Source: Paenibacillus macerans
Lineage (GTDB): Bacteria > Bacillota > Bacilli > Paenibacillales > Paenibacillaceae
Direction of reading: 5' to 3'
Length of the DNA: 64,000 nucleotides
Assembly (NCBI RefSeq): GCF_023715465.1
Contig: NZ_JAMBOE010000009.1
Span: forward strand, 186,001-250,000
The position numbers and the translations under genes are program-made. Of the stretch, positions 56,056 through 64,000 are shown piece by piece. The notes below the pieces were generated by a model that was not told where the DNA came from, did not search any database, and saw only the letters and a list, made by a program, of their open reading frames with translations. Each line of letters opens with the position of its first letter. Positions within the stretch are counted from its first letter, which is position 1.

Positions 56056-56934
56056 ATGAATGCGCTGCGCAGCAGGCGTTTTATCTTCACGGGCCTGGCG
56101 CCCGCCGTGATTCTTTATGCGCTGTTCGTGTTTGTGCCGGTCGTCTGGTCGGCATATTACGGCTTTTTTAACTGGTCGGGCATCGGTGAGGCGAAGTACA
56201 ACGGGCTGAGCAATTATGCGGAAATTTTACGGGACCCCGTGTTTTGGCGGGCGCTGAAAAACAACATTATTTTCGTGCTTGCTTCGGTGTTCGGGCAAAT
56301 CCCGCTGGCGCTGGCGTTGGCGGTGTTGCTGCATAAGGAGAGCGGGGTGCAGCGGTTCCTTCGCTCGGCCGTTTTTTTGCCGATGGTGCTTTCGACGGTG
56401 GTGATCGGGATGATCTGGCAGTACATTTACCATCCGCAAATCGGGATTCTTAATTTTTTGCTGGATGCGCTTGGGCTGGAGAGCTGGAAGCTGCAGTGGC
56501 TGTCGGATGGAAATATCGCCATCTATTCGCTGCTGCCGCCGCTGGTCTGGAGTTATGTGGGCCTGTATTTGATCATCTTCATATCCGCGTTGCAAAATAT
56601 CCCCGGGGAAATCCACGACGCGGCCAAAATCGACGGGGTGTCCGGGGTGCGCAAACTGTGGGCCATTTCGCTGCCGATGATCAAAAATACGGTCCAGGTC
56701 GCGGTCGTCCTGTGCATTTCCGGGAGCCTGAAGTCGTTTGACCTTGTGTACATCATGACGAAAGGCGGGCCGGCTCACGCTACCGAACTGCTGGCGACGT
56801 ATATGTACAACTCGACGTTTTCGACCTACCGCTACGGCTTCGGCAGCGCGATTTCGACGACGATTATGGTGATCAGTTTGCTGCTGATCGGAACGAGCCA
56901 ATGGCTGACGAGCCGCAAGAAAAGCACGGCGTGA
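56056..56934 (+). CDS. Sugar ABC transporter permease, MalF-type
   Basis: 292 residues and six spans: FIFTGLAPAVILYALFVFVPVVWSAYYGFFNW at the start and the EAA loop IHDAAKIDGVSGVRKLWAISLP. KGGPAHATELLATYMYNSTFSTYRYGFGSA is a family segment. The ATG follows GGGGGAAG. It pairs with the next permease, 19 nt downstream. Confidence 0.93.
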   Translation: MNALRSRRFIFTGLAPAVILYALFVFVPVVWSAYYGFFNWSGIGEAKYNGLSNYAEILRDPVFWRALKNNIIFVLASVFGQIPLALALAVLLHKESGVQRFLRSAVFLPMVLSTVVIGMIWQYIYHPQIGILNFLLDALGLESWKLQWLSDGNIAIYSLLPPLVWSYVGLYLIIFISALQNIPGEIHDAAKIDGVSGVRKLWAISLPMIKNTVQVAVVLCISGSLKSFDLVYIMTKGGPAHATELLATYMYNSTFSTYRYGFGSAISTTIMVISLLLIGTSQWLTSRKKSTA

Positions 56935-56953
56935 AAGGAGGGGGGATTCAAGA

Positions 56954-57832
56954 ATGAACACGACGACGCCGATATCCGTAGTGACGCCGCCAAGAGAGGG
57001 AAGTGGCGTTCTGCGAAAAATAAGCAATGGAATTTTATGGACGGGGCTGACGATCTATGGCATTTTAACGTTGTACCCGTTTTTTTGGCTGGTGATCAGC
57101 GCCTTTAAAACAAATGCGGATTTTTATGCCCGCCCCTTCGGGCTGCCTGAGGTGTGGCGCGGGGACAATTTCGTCCGGGCGTGGGAAAGCTCGCGGCTGG
57201 GAGCGGCCTTCGGCAATTCGCTGGTGGTGTCGGCCGGCTCGCTGGCGCTTACGCTGTTTATCGCGGCGTTGACGTCCTTTGTGCTGGCCCGCTTTCAGTT
57301 TCGCTGGAAGGGCGGGGTGTTCGCCTTTTTTGTGGTCGGCATGCTTATTCCGATTCACAGCACGCTGGTGCCGCTGTTTATCCTGATGAAGCAAATGTCG
57401 TTGCTGAACACGTATTGGGCGTTGATATTGCCCTATACCGCTTTTGCGCTGCCGACGGCGATTTTTGTGTTGACGGCGTATTTGACAAGCGTGCCGCGCG
57501 AGCTGGAGGAGGCCGCGTTTATCGACGGGACCGGGCTGTGGGGCTTGTTTTTCCGCATCATGCTGCCGATGTCGGCTCCGGCGCTGGCCACGGTTACGAT
57601 CATTAGTTTTCTGCACGCCTGGAACGATTTCTCGTTCGCCCTTGTGTTTATCAACAAAACGGCGCTCAAAACGCTGCCGCTCGCCATCGCCAACTTCGCC
57701 GACGGCTACCAGACCGATTACGGCCTGACGCTGGCGGCAATGACGCTGTCCGTCCTGCCGACGATCGCGCTTTATTTGCTGTTCCAGGAACAGATGATGA
57801 AGGGGATGACCGCCGGTGCGGTGAAAGGATAG
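56954..57832 (+). CDS. Sugar ABC transporter permease, MalG-type
   Basis: 292 residues and six spans. GILTLYPFFWLVISAFKTNADFYARPFGLP, EAA loop LEEAAFIDGTGLWGLFFRIMLP and the C-terminus MMKGMTAGAVKG identify the second CUT1 permease. The ATG follows AAAGGAGGGGGG. Again no ATPase is encoded nearby. Confidence 0.93.
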   Translation: MNTTTPISVVTPPREGSGVLRKISNGILWTGLTIYGILTLYPFFWLVISAFKTNADFYARPFGLPEVWRGDNFVRAWESSRLGAAFGNSLVVSAGSLALTLFIAALTSFVLARFQFRWKGGVFAFFVVGMLIPIHSTLVPLFILMKQMSLLNTYWALILPYTAFALPTAIFVLTAYLTSVPRELEEAAFIDGTGLWGLFFRIMLPMSAPALATVTIISFLHAWNDFSFALVFINKTALKTLPLAIANFADGYQTDYGLTLAAMTLSVLPTIALYLLFQEQMMKGMTAGAVKG

Positions 57833-58004
57833 GAGGCAGGGGAGCGCGGGGCTTGGTGCGGTAAGGCGTGTACGGGGGGCTGATGCTGAAGGTTGCGGGA
57901 ACCAGCGTTGCATTAACTCTTGCACAAGACGATTAGTGGTCCTGGTACTATTGAGATTTTCCGCAAAACGTTGGTTTTCGAGTGGATCATGCGCTCGCCG
58001 GAAA

Positions 58005-58195
58005 TGTAACGGATGTGACAGCCGCTATTTGGCGAAAAAAGGCATGTTCTAAATTCTAACGGTTGCCAGCGCCGTTATTGTCTTAATCTGGGCTCAAATA
58101 GCCGGATTTAAGCGAAATAAGCGCCATGGCATCCGTTAGAAATTGAAATCGGTGTTGCTGGAGCAAATAGCGATTGTGGCAACCGTTAGAATGTT
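58005..58195. repeat. Four-word intergenic element, TAACGGTTGCCA family
   Basis: The words start at 58005, 58055, 58116 and 58166 (spacing 50, 61, 50), in the same orientation as 10602. It lies between the transporter operon and the sensor kinase, whose ribosome site begins within 20 nt. The preceding 57833-58004 has no gene. Confidence 0.9.
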
Positions 58196-58228
58196 TTTCA
58201 TATCACCTTAGAGAAGGGAGGGGCTGCG

Positions 58229-60085
58229 GTGCGCGGCTGGCTGACTTCATCGCTGCAGCGGCGGCTGTCGGTGGTGATCGCGGGATCCATGATCGTGCCG
58301 ATGCTGGCGCTGGGCCTGTTTGCCTTTCTGATCTCCTCCAACATCACCGAGGAAAAAACCAAGCTGACGGGCAGCGACATGCTAAAGCAAATGGACGCCA
58401 ACCTGCGGTTTATGCTGGAGGACATCGAAACGCTGTCGATCTTCCTGATCGGGGAGCGCGATTTGCAGGTTTACCTCAGCAGAGACGAGGATGTGGAAGC
58501 CGAACGGACGGCGCTCGTCGGGCGGATGACCAATCTGGCCGCTTCTAAGCATTATATCGCCAATATCGCCGTTTACCCGGAGCGGTTTGACGCTGGTTTG
58601 TCCACGGCGACGTGGTATGAAAGCGAGCTTCCGGCGGCTGCCAAGGAAGCCATCGCCGCCGGGGGAAAAAGCTGGTCGGACGTTTACCGGATTCGCGATT
58701 ATGCCGGGGATACGCAGGTCATCACCTTGTTTCGGCCGATCCGCAGCATCTACGATTTCCGCCATCTCGGCTGGCTGGCGATCAGCCTGGATGAGCGGGA
58801 AGTATCGCGGAATTGGAGTGCGCCGGATTTCGGCCAGGGGGCGGGCAGGATTGAACTGATCAGCGCGGAGGGGACGATTCTCTCCTCCGCCGACAGGTCG
58901 CGGCTGGGTCGGCCGTTGGCTGCCTATGCGCCCGGCCTGCTCGCGCTGTTGACGGAAGACGCCGGCCGGCAGCAGACCGGGAGCGGCAGCGTCATATACG
59001 GCGAAGGCGGCGGGAAGTCGACCGTCCTCTACCGCCGGGAGCCGCTTACCGGCTGGATTTTGCTCGGGACGGTGCCGTATGAGCAATACCGCGCCGAAAA
59101 CCGCTACATCCTGACGCTGACGGCCGCCGTTGTAGGGGTGTCCGTCGTGGTCTGCGCCACGCTGATCTGGCTGACGGTGCGCCGGATCACGCTGCCGCTG
59201 CGCGTTTTGACCCGCCATCTGTCGCGGATCGATCCGGAGCGGCCGCTGCCGCGTTTTCCGGCCACCACGGACGATGAGATCGGCCGGCTCGGACGGAGCT
59301 ACAACATGCTCGGCGCGCATATCGAACGGCTCAAGCAGGAGGTCATCCGCGGCGAGGCGCGCAAAAAAGAGGCCGATCTGCGGGCGCTGCAGGCGCAGAT
59401 CAACCCGCATTTTCTGTACAACACCTTGTCCTCAATCCATTGGATCGCCCTGATGGCGGACGAGAAGCGGATAGCCGAGATGGTCGAGGGGCTTAGCGAT
59501 TTTTTGCGGATCAGCCTGAATCAGGGCAAGGAGTACTGCCCGGTGGAGCAGGAGCTGGCGCATATCCGGAATTACGCGCGGGTGCAGGCGATCCGTTTTC
59601 CGGGCAAATTTACCGTCGACTATATTGTGGACGAAGGGCTGCTGGACAAATGGATGCTGAAGCTGCTGCTCCAGCCTTTGGTGGAAAATGCGCTGATCCA
59701 CGGCATCCAGAAACGCGAAGGTCCCGGAACGATCACCGTTCTGATCCAGCCGGAAGGAAGGCGGATGAAGGTGGCGGTCCTGGATGACGGGCCTGGCATG
59801 ACCCCGGAGCGGCTGGCCGAGGTGCGCCGGATGCTGGAGCGGAGGACTCTGGGGGAAGCTGGTTACGATGGGGGGCAGAGCATTAGGAGTGAGGCTGATC
59901 CTGGTCCCGCTGCCGTGCGTGAGACTCCAGGAGAGGCCGTCCCCAGTACCGGATACGGGCTTGGCAATGTGCACGAAAGGCTGCTGCTGCATTACGGCCG
60001 GGACTCGGGGCTGGAAGTGGATAGCAGGGAAGGTGAAGGGACGGAGGTTGCTTTTTCGATTCCGATCATGGAGGTATCGCCATGA
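58229..60085 (+). CDS. YesM-type sensor histidine kinase
   Basis: 618 residues. Membrane segments (LSVVIAGSMIVPMLALGLFAFLI and LTLTAAVVGVSVVVCATLIWLTV) flank an extracellular sensor domain of about 230 residues. A HAMP segment follows (RRITLPLRVLTRHLSRIDP), then the His_kinase domain with phospho-acceptor His394 (QAQINPHFLYNTLSSIHWI) and HATPase_c (LLLQPLVENALIHGI, VLDDGPGM, GYGLGNVHERL). About 30 extra residues (GQSIRSEADPGPAAVRE) lie in the ATP lid. The GTG start follows AAGGGAGGGG. It overlaps the regulator gene by 4 nt. Confidence 0.93.
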   Translation: MRGWLTSSLQRRLSVVIAGSMIVPMLALGLFAFLISSNITEEKTKLTGSDMLKQMDANLRFMLEDIETLSIFLIGERDLQVYLSRDEDVEAERTALVGRMTNLAASKHYIANIAVYPERFDAGLSTATWYESELPAAAKEAIAAGGKSWSDVYRIRDYAGDTQVITLFRPIRSIYDFRHLGWLAISLDEREVSRNWSAPDFGQGAGRIELISAEGTILSSADRSRLGRPLAAYAPGLLALLTEDAGRQQTGSGSVIYGEGGGKSTVLYRREPLTGWILLGTVPYEQYRAENRYILTLTAAVVGVSVVVCATLIWLTVRRITLPLRVLTRHLSRIDPERPLPRFPATTDDEIGRLGRSYNMLGAHIERLKQEVIRGEARKKEADLRALQAQINPHFLYNTLSSIHWIALMADEKRIAEMVEGLSDFLRISLNQGKEYCPVEQELAHIRNYARVQAIRFPGKFTVDYIVDEGLLDKWMLKLLLQPLVENALIHGIQKREGPGTITVLIQPEGRRMKVAVLDDGPGMTPERLAEVRRMLERRTLGEAGYDGGQSIRSEADPGPAAVRETPGEAVPSTGYGLGNVHERLLLHYGRDSGLEVDSREGEGTEVAFSIPIMEVSP

Positions 60086-61665
60086 AACTGTTGATCGTCG
60101 ATGACGAGGTCATTATCCGGACCGGACTGGCGAGCGTTATCACCTGGAACGAGCTGGGGCTGACGCTGCTGGCTCCGGCGGAATCGGCCGAAGAAGCGCT
60201 GCGGCGCATCCGGGAGGAGAAGCCGGAGATTTTAATGACGGATATCCGCATGAGCGGCAAAAACGGACTCCAACTGGCCGAAGAAGCGAAACGGATGCTG
60301 CCCGCGCTTGAGGTTATCATCTTGTCTGGTTACGGGGATTTTGCCTATACCCAGCAAGCGATCCGCCAAGGGGTCGGCGACTATTTGCTCAAAACGAGCA
60401 AGCCGGAGGAGATCATCAAGACGGTGCTGCAGGCCAAGCAGCGGATCGCGGAGCGCCGCGCCGAAGATTCGCGGGCAATGCGGCTGGCCCGCGAGGAGCG
60501 GCAGCGGCTGCTGCTTAAGTGGATCGTCGAGGGCGAGCCGTTAGCCGGAGACGCGTTTGCCGCAGGCTTGGCTGAAGCCGGAGGAAGTGGGCCGGCGAAA
60601 CAGCCGGACCGCTGGCAGGCGCTGCTTCTGTGCGCCGGCGGCTGGGGGGCGGATGGAGCGGCCGGCGGGCTGCTCCGGTTTGCCGTGCAGAACATGCTGG
60701 AGGATTTGATCCCCAGCGCCGCAGTGCTGATCCACCGGGAATTCATCGTCTGCGCCGTCCCGCTCGCCGCCGGTGAACCTGCCGGGGCCAAGCGGTTTAA
60801 AGGCGCCTTCGAGCGGATCGAAGGCTTGCTCAAGTGCCGGCTGCGGATGGCCGCCGGAGAGGCGGTGGCAGGCGCGGAGCAGGTGCACCGGAGTTACGCC
60901 ACGGCCGCTGCCGCGTTCAAATACCATGATTTGCTGGCGGGGACGATGTTCGACTATGCCGATTTGGCGGGGCGAAAAGGCGGAAAAACGGTGCTGACCC
61001 AAGAGGAGGAAAACGCTCTGGGGATGATTTTGCTGGATCATGACCGGATGGCCTTAAAAGCGTGGACGCAGACGCTGGCCGATACGCTGACGGCGGACCC
61101 GGAATGCACGCCTGAATCGTTCCGGGCCTGCCTTCATTCGGCCGCGGCCATCGGGCACCGCTGGCTGGAACGGACGCTCCGCGCTATTGGCCGGGAGGAG
61201 AAGGTGCGCATCGAGCCTTGGCCGCAGGAGCAGCCGGAAGCCGGGAGGCTGAGGGATGAGCTGTTCCGGCATCTGCTTGGCATTATGAACATGTATCATA
61301 CGTCGCCCGGGGCAAGCCAAATCTCCCACGTTCAGCGGGCCAAGGCGTATATGGCATCCTGCCCGGCGGAGGCGCTTAGCTTGCAGCAGGTGGCCGCGTA
61401 CGTACACCTACACCCCGGCCATCTCAGCGAGCTGTTCAAAAAAGAAACCGGGAGCACGTTCGGCGACTTCGTGACCGGGATACGGATGCGCCGGGCGATG
61501 AATCTGCTGGCGGTGACCCCGGCCAAAGTGAGCGATATCGCCGCGATGACCGGGTATGAGGACGTGAAATATTTCAGCCGCCTGTTCAGAAAGCATACGG
61601 GAAAAACGCCCAGCGAGTTCCGCGAGGAGGCGCTGGACGGCGGTTTGCTGTATGGGGAAGCATAA
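60082..61665 (+). CDS. Response regulator, receiver plus AraC-type domain (YesN-like)
   Basis: 527 residues. The receiver has VDDE, phospho-acceptor Asp54 (LMTDIRMSG) and Lys104 (LLKTSKPEE). A middle region of about 280 residues is typical of long YesN proteins. The C-terminal AraC double helix-turn-helix covers about 420-520 (LSLQQVAAYVHLHPGHLSELFKKETGSTFGDFV, VSDIAAMTGYEDVKYFSRLFRKHTGKTPSEFR). It partners the preceding kinase and probably activates the transporter and the GH2 gene. Confidence 0.94.
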   Translation: MKLLIVDDEVIIRTGLASVITWNELGLTLLAPAESAEEALRRIREEKPEILMTDIRMSGKNGLQLAEEAKRMLPALEVIILSGYGDFAYTQQAIRQGVGDYLLKTSKPEEIIKTVLQAKQRIAERRAEDSRAMRLAREERQRLLLKWIVEGEPLAGDAFAAGLAEAGGSGPAKQPDRWQALLLCAGGWGADGAAGGLLRFAVQNMLEDLIPSAAVLIHREFIVCAVPLAAGEPAGAKRFKGAFERIEGLLKCRLRMAAGEAVAGAEQVHRSYATAAAAFKYHDLLAGTMFDYADLAGRKGGKTVLTQEEENALGMILLDHDRMALKAWTQTLADTLTADPECTPESFRACLHSAAAIGHRWLERTLRAIGREEKVRIEPWPQEQPEAGRLRDELFRHLLGIMNMYHTSPGASQISHVQRAKAYMASCPAEALSLQQVAAYVHLHPGHLSELFKKETGSTFGDFVTGIRMRRAMNLLAVTPAKVSDIAAMTGYEDVKYFSRLFRKHTGKTPSEFREEALDGGLLYGEA

Positions 61666-61696
61666 ACCAAATTTTTTCGGGAAGTAGGGAAGCAGC

Positions 61697-64000
61697 ATGG
61701 AATTGTCGGGTCCTTGGAAACTGCAGCATTTTGAAGTAGGGGAAAAACCTGCCCATGAGCTGGCGGCGCCGGGTTTGGACGACCGCTTTTGGATCGGCGC
61801 CGCCGTGCCGGGGGACGTGCATTCGGCGCTGCTGGAACGGAGCATCATCGACTCTCCGTATTTCGGGCATAACGACGCCAAATGCCGTTGGATTGAGCGC
61901 AAGGAATGGTGGTACCGTACACCGTTTACGTTGGACGCCGCGCCGGAGCAAGGGGAGCGAATCGAGCTTAAGTTCGAGGGGCTGGATACGTTTGCGGCGG
62001 TTTATGTCAACGGGCATGAAATCGGCAGGACGGCCAACATGTTCCGGGAGTATGTTTTCGACGTGACACGGGTTGTGCGCGAGGGCTGGAACGTGCTAGC
62101 CGTCAGGTTCGATCCGCTGCATTTGCATCACCGGGACAAGGAACAGTTCGAATGGTCCTCCTATACAAAAGAACGGCCCTGGATCCGCAAAGCGGCAATG
62201 AATTTCGGCTGGGACTGGGGGCCGAGAATCGTGACCGCGGGCATCTGGGGCAAGGTGCACCTCACGCGCCGCAAGCTGGCCAAGCTGACCGGCGTGTACG
62301 CCTGCACGCGGTCCGTGGAGGCGGGGGAAGCGGTGCTTCATTTTAGCGCGGAAGCCGAGGTTTTCCGGAAAGGGACGTTGGCCGAGGTCGCGGTCCGCTT
62401 GCTGGATGCCGGCGGGCAGGAGGCGGCGTGCGCCGTGCTGCCGATCCTTGGGGAGCAAGGGGCGGGAAAATGCGGCGCTGCCGGGGGCGCAGGCAGCGGC
62501 GACGGCGGCTTGACATGCGCCGGTGATAGCGGCGGCGACAGCAGCCTGGGAAGCGCCGGTGCTAACAGAGCCGACACCAGCATCGGCACCGGCTACACCC
62601 ACGCAGGCAGAGCTTTCGGCCGGGCCGAAGCCGAACTGCGGGTCCGCGATCCCCGGCTGTGGTGGACGCACGACTTGGGCGAGCCGTATTTGTACACGTT
62701 GGAGGTTGTGCTGCGCGCCGAAGGCGAGGAGGTCGACCGCTACATCCAGCCATTTGGCATCCGCACGCTGGAGCTTGCCCTACGTAACGACGATGGCAGC
62801 AATGCGTTTGCTTTTATCCTTAATGGGGTTAAGGTTTATGCCAAAGGCGCCAACTGGATCCCGGCCGACAACCTGATCGGCTCGATCCCGGAGCCGACCT
62901 ACCGCGGGCTGATTGACCTCACCGTGGAGGGCCGGATGAACATGCTGCGCGTCTGGGCGGGCGGTATCTACGAAAAAGAGGTCTTTTACGACGAATGCGA
63001 CCGGCGGGGCGTGCTGGTGTGGCAGGATTTTGCTTTCGCCAACGCGTTGTTCCCCGATTTCAACCAGGACTTTATGGACAACGTGCGGCACGAAGTCATC
63101 GATAACGTCAAAAGATTACGCAACCGCACGTCCCTCGCGCTTTGGTGCGGCAATAACGAAATCGACTGGCTGTACGATATGAAAAGCGCTGCCGGGGACA
63201 TTACCGGGCCCTTTTTTGGGGAGCGCATTTATCATGAGCTGATTCCGGAAGTGCTGGCCGAACTGGACCCGGCGCGCCCGTATTGGCCTTCTTCGCCTTA
63301 CGGGGCAAACGGCGGCTACGACGCCAACGACCCGCACACCGGAGACCGCCACAACTGGCAGGTTTGGCACGGTTCGGTGTACCCGCGGATGCAGGGGGAG
63401 AAACCGCAGCTCGACTACAGCATCGAAGGTGTGACGTTCAAAAATTACAAGCGGGATTTCGCCTTGTTCAGCAGCGAATTTGGCATGCACGCCGCGGCGA
63501 ACCGCTACACGCTGGAAAAAAACATCCCTGCCGGCCAGTTTGTCTGGGGGAGCGTGGAGATGGCTTACCGCAACAAGGATACGAACCACCGCAAAGGCAT
63601 TTTGCTGATGGAGGGCTACACGGGGATTCCGCACGATATCGAGGAATACATGGATTTTTCGATGCTGACGCAGGCCGAGGGGTTGAAGTACGGAATTGAG
63701 CATTTCCGGCGGAACCGGCACCGCAACAGCGGCGCGCTCGTCTGGCAGCTTAACGACAGTTGGCCGGGCACAAGCTGGTCGATGATCGATTACGAGCTGC
63801 TGCCGAAGGCTTCTTTTTATTATGCCAAAACGTTCTATAACCCCGTGCTGCTTTCGCTCGAGCATGAGCCGGGCGAACCGCTGCAAGTGTGGGTGGTCAA
63901 TGATACGCTGGAGCCGCTGCGGGGGACGGTGGAGCTGACGGTGCACGCCTTAAACGGCGGCGCCTCCTTGTCCCGGGCCGCTTTTGCGGCGGACATTCCG
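61697..64000 (+). CDS. GH2 beta-mannosidase-like glycoside hydrolase (partial, runs off the window)
   Basis: 768 residues are visible with no stop before the window end. The N-terminal jelly roll is MELSGPWKLQHFEVGE through WYRTPFTLD and VYVNGHEIGRTANMF. The TIM barrel has the acid/base Glu in LALWCGNNEIDW and the candidate nucleophile in FALFSSEFGMHAAA. PWIRKAAMNFGWDWGPRIVTAGIW is typical of beta-mannosidases. It is cytoplasmic, with no signal peptide. A Gly/Ala/Ser-rich stretch of about 60 residues (encoded near 62455-62620) interrupts the second beta-sandwich. It lies 31 nt after the regulator and probably degrades the imported oligosaccharide. Confidence 0.9.
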   Translation, partial: MELSGPWKLQHFEVGEKPAHELAAPGLDDRFWIGAAVPGDVHSALLERSIIDSPYFGHNDAKCRWIERKEWWYRTPFTLDAAPEQGERIELKFEGLDTFAAVYVNGHEIGRTANMFREYVFDVTRVVREGWNVLAVRFDPLHLHHRDKEQFEWSSYTKERPWIRKAAMNFGWDWGPRIVTAGIWGKVHLTRRKLAKLTGVYACTRSVEAGEAVLHFSAEAEVFRKGTLAEVAVRLLDAGGQEAACAVLPILGEQGAGKCGAAGGAGSGDGGLTCAGDSGGDSSLGSAGANRADTSIGTGYTHAGRAFGRAEAELRVRDPRLWWTHDLGEPYLYTLEVVLRAEGEEVDRYIQPFGIRTLELALRNDDGSNAFAFILNGVKVYAKGANWIPADNLIGSIPEPTYRGLIDLTVEGRMNMLRVWAGGIYEKEVFYDECDRRGVLVWQDFAFANALFPDFNQDFMDNVRHEVIDNVKRLRNRTSLALWCGNNEIDWLYDMKSAAGDITGPFFGERIYHELIPEVLAELDPARPYWPSSPYGANGGYDANDPHTGDRHNWQVWHGSVYPRMQGEKPQLDYSIEGVTFKNYKRDFALFSSEFGMHAAANRYTLEKNIPAGQFVWGSVEMAYRNKDTNHRKGILLMEGYTGIPHDIEEYMDFSMLTQAEGLKYGIEHFRRNRHRNSGALVWQLNDSWPGTSWSMIDYELLPKASFYYAKTFYNPVLLSLEHEPGEPLQVWVVNDTLEPLRGTVELTVHALNGGASLSRAAFAADIP

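Overview
The window looks like chromosomal DNA of a Paenibacillus-type member of the Bacillota. The evidence is moderately high GC, strong purine-rich ribosome binding sites, frequent GTG/TTG starts, YesMN-like two-component systems beside sugar ABC transporters, and Bacilli-typical families (YdjO, YezD, CcdC, LicT/BglP, DUF1634). I saw no rRNA, tRNA, CRISPR array or intact IS transposase.

Layout. (1) 1-6732: end of a sensor kinase, an AraC-type response regulator, a sugar ABC transporter and a DUF5060/DUF4038 glycoside hydrolase, together a polysaccharide-utilisation module. (2) 7314-10500: a MocR regulator divergent from a LysE exporter, then a nitroreductase with a palindromic operator. 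(3) 10865-13806: a TatD hydrolase, a tyrosine recombinase lying between two perfect inverted copies of a dif-like 26-bp site, and an HD-GYP protein. (4) 13803-17000: a thiamine-precursor ABC operon read leftward from a TPP riboswitch. (5) 17328-21384: YdjO, a GGDEF diguanylate cyclase, CcdC, and an Rrf2 regulator overlapping a lactonase. (6) 22227-28874: a sulfate operon (sbp-cysT-cysW-yezD) behind a structured leader, and a TauE-type exporter with its DUF1634 partner. (7) 29402-34602: NAD(P)-handling enzymes, including an NAD(P)HX repair enzyme with a large insert. (8) 34830-39402: a LicT-controlled beta-glucoside PTS locus with two antiterminator leaders and CcpA-like sites. (9) 39785-44674: a P-loop kinase, a frameshifted ABC-type ATPase, a monooxygenase/acyl-CoA-dehydrogenase-like pair and an epimerase. 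(10) 45164-52087: a tightly overlapping operon (KAS III, ATP-grasp, epimerase, metallo-beta-lactamase fold, adenylating enzyme) plus an SDR, a candidate biosynthetic pathway. (11) 52140-53684: an attenuator-like leader, a 39-residue ORF and a DUF4272 protein. (12) 54661-64000: a second sugar ABC transporter, a sensor kinase/regulator pair and a GH2 beta-mannosidase cut by the window end.

Two things stand out. The first is the recombinase cassette at 11847-13021, which has the structure of a self-inverting DNA segment and lies directly upstream of an HD-GYP gene. The second is a superfamily of intergenic elements of about 190 bp. Each carries one short sequence word four times, two direct and two inverted, at a conserved spacing of about 50/62 or 72/50 nt. 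The word differs between families while the geometry stays the same. At least twelve such elements occur here, in five word families.
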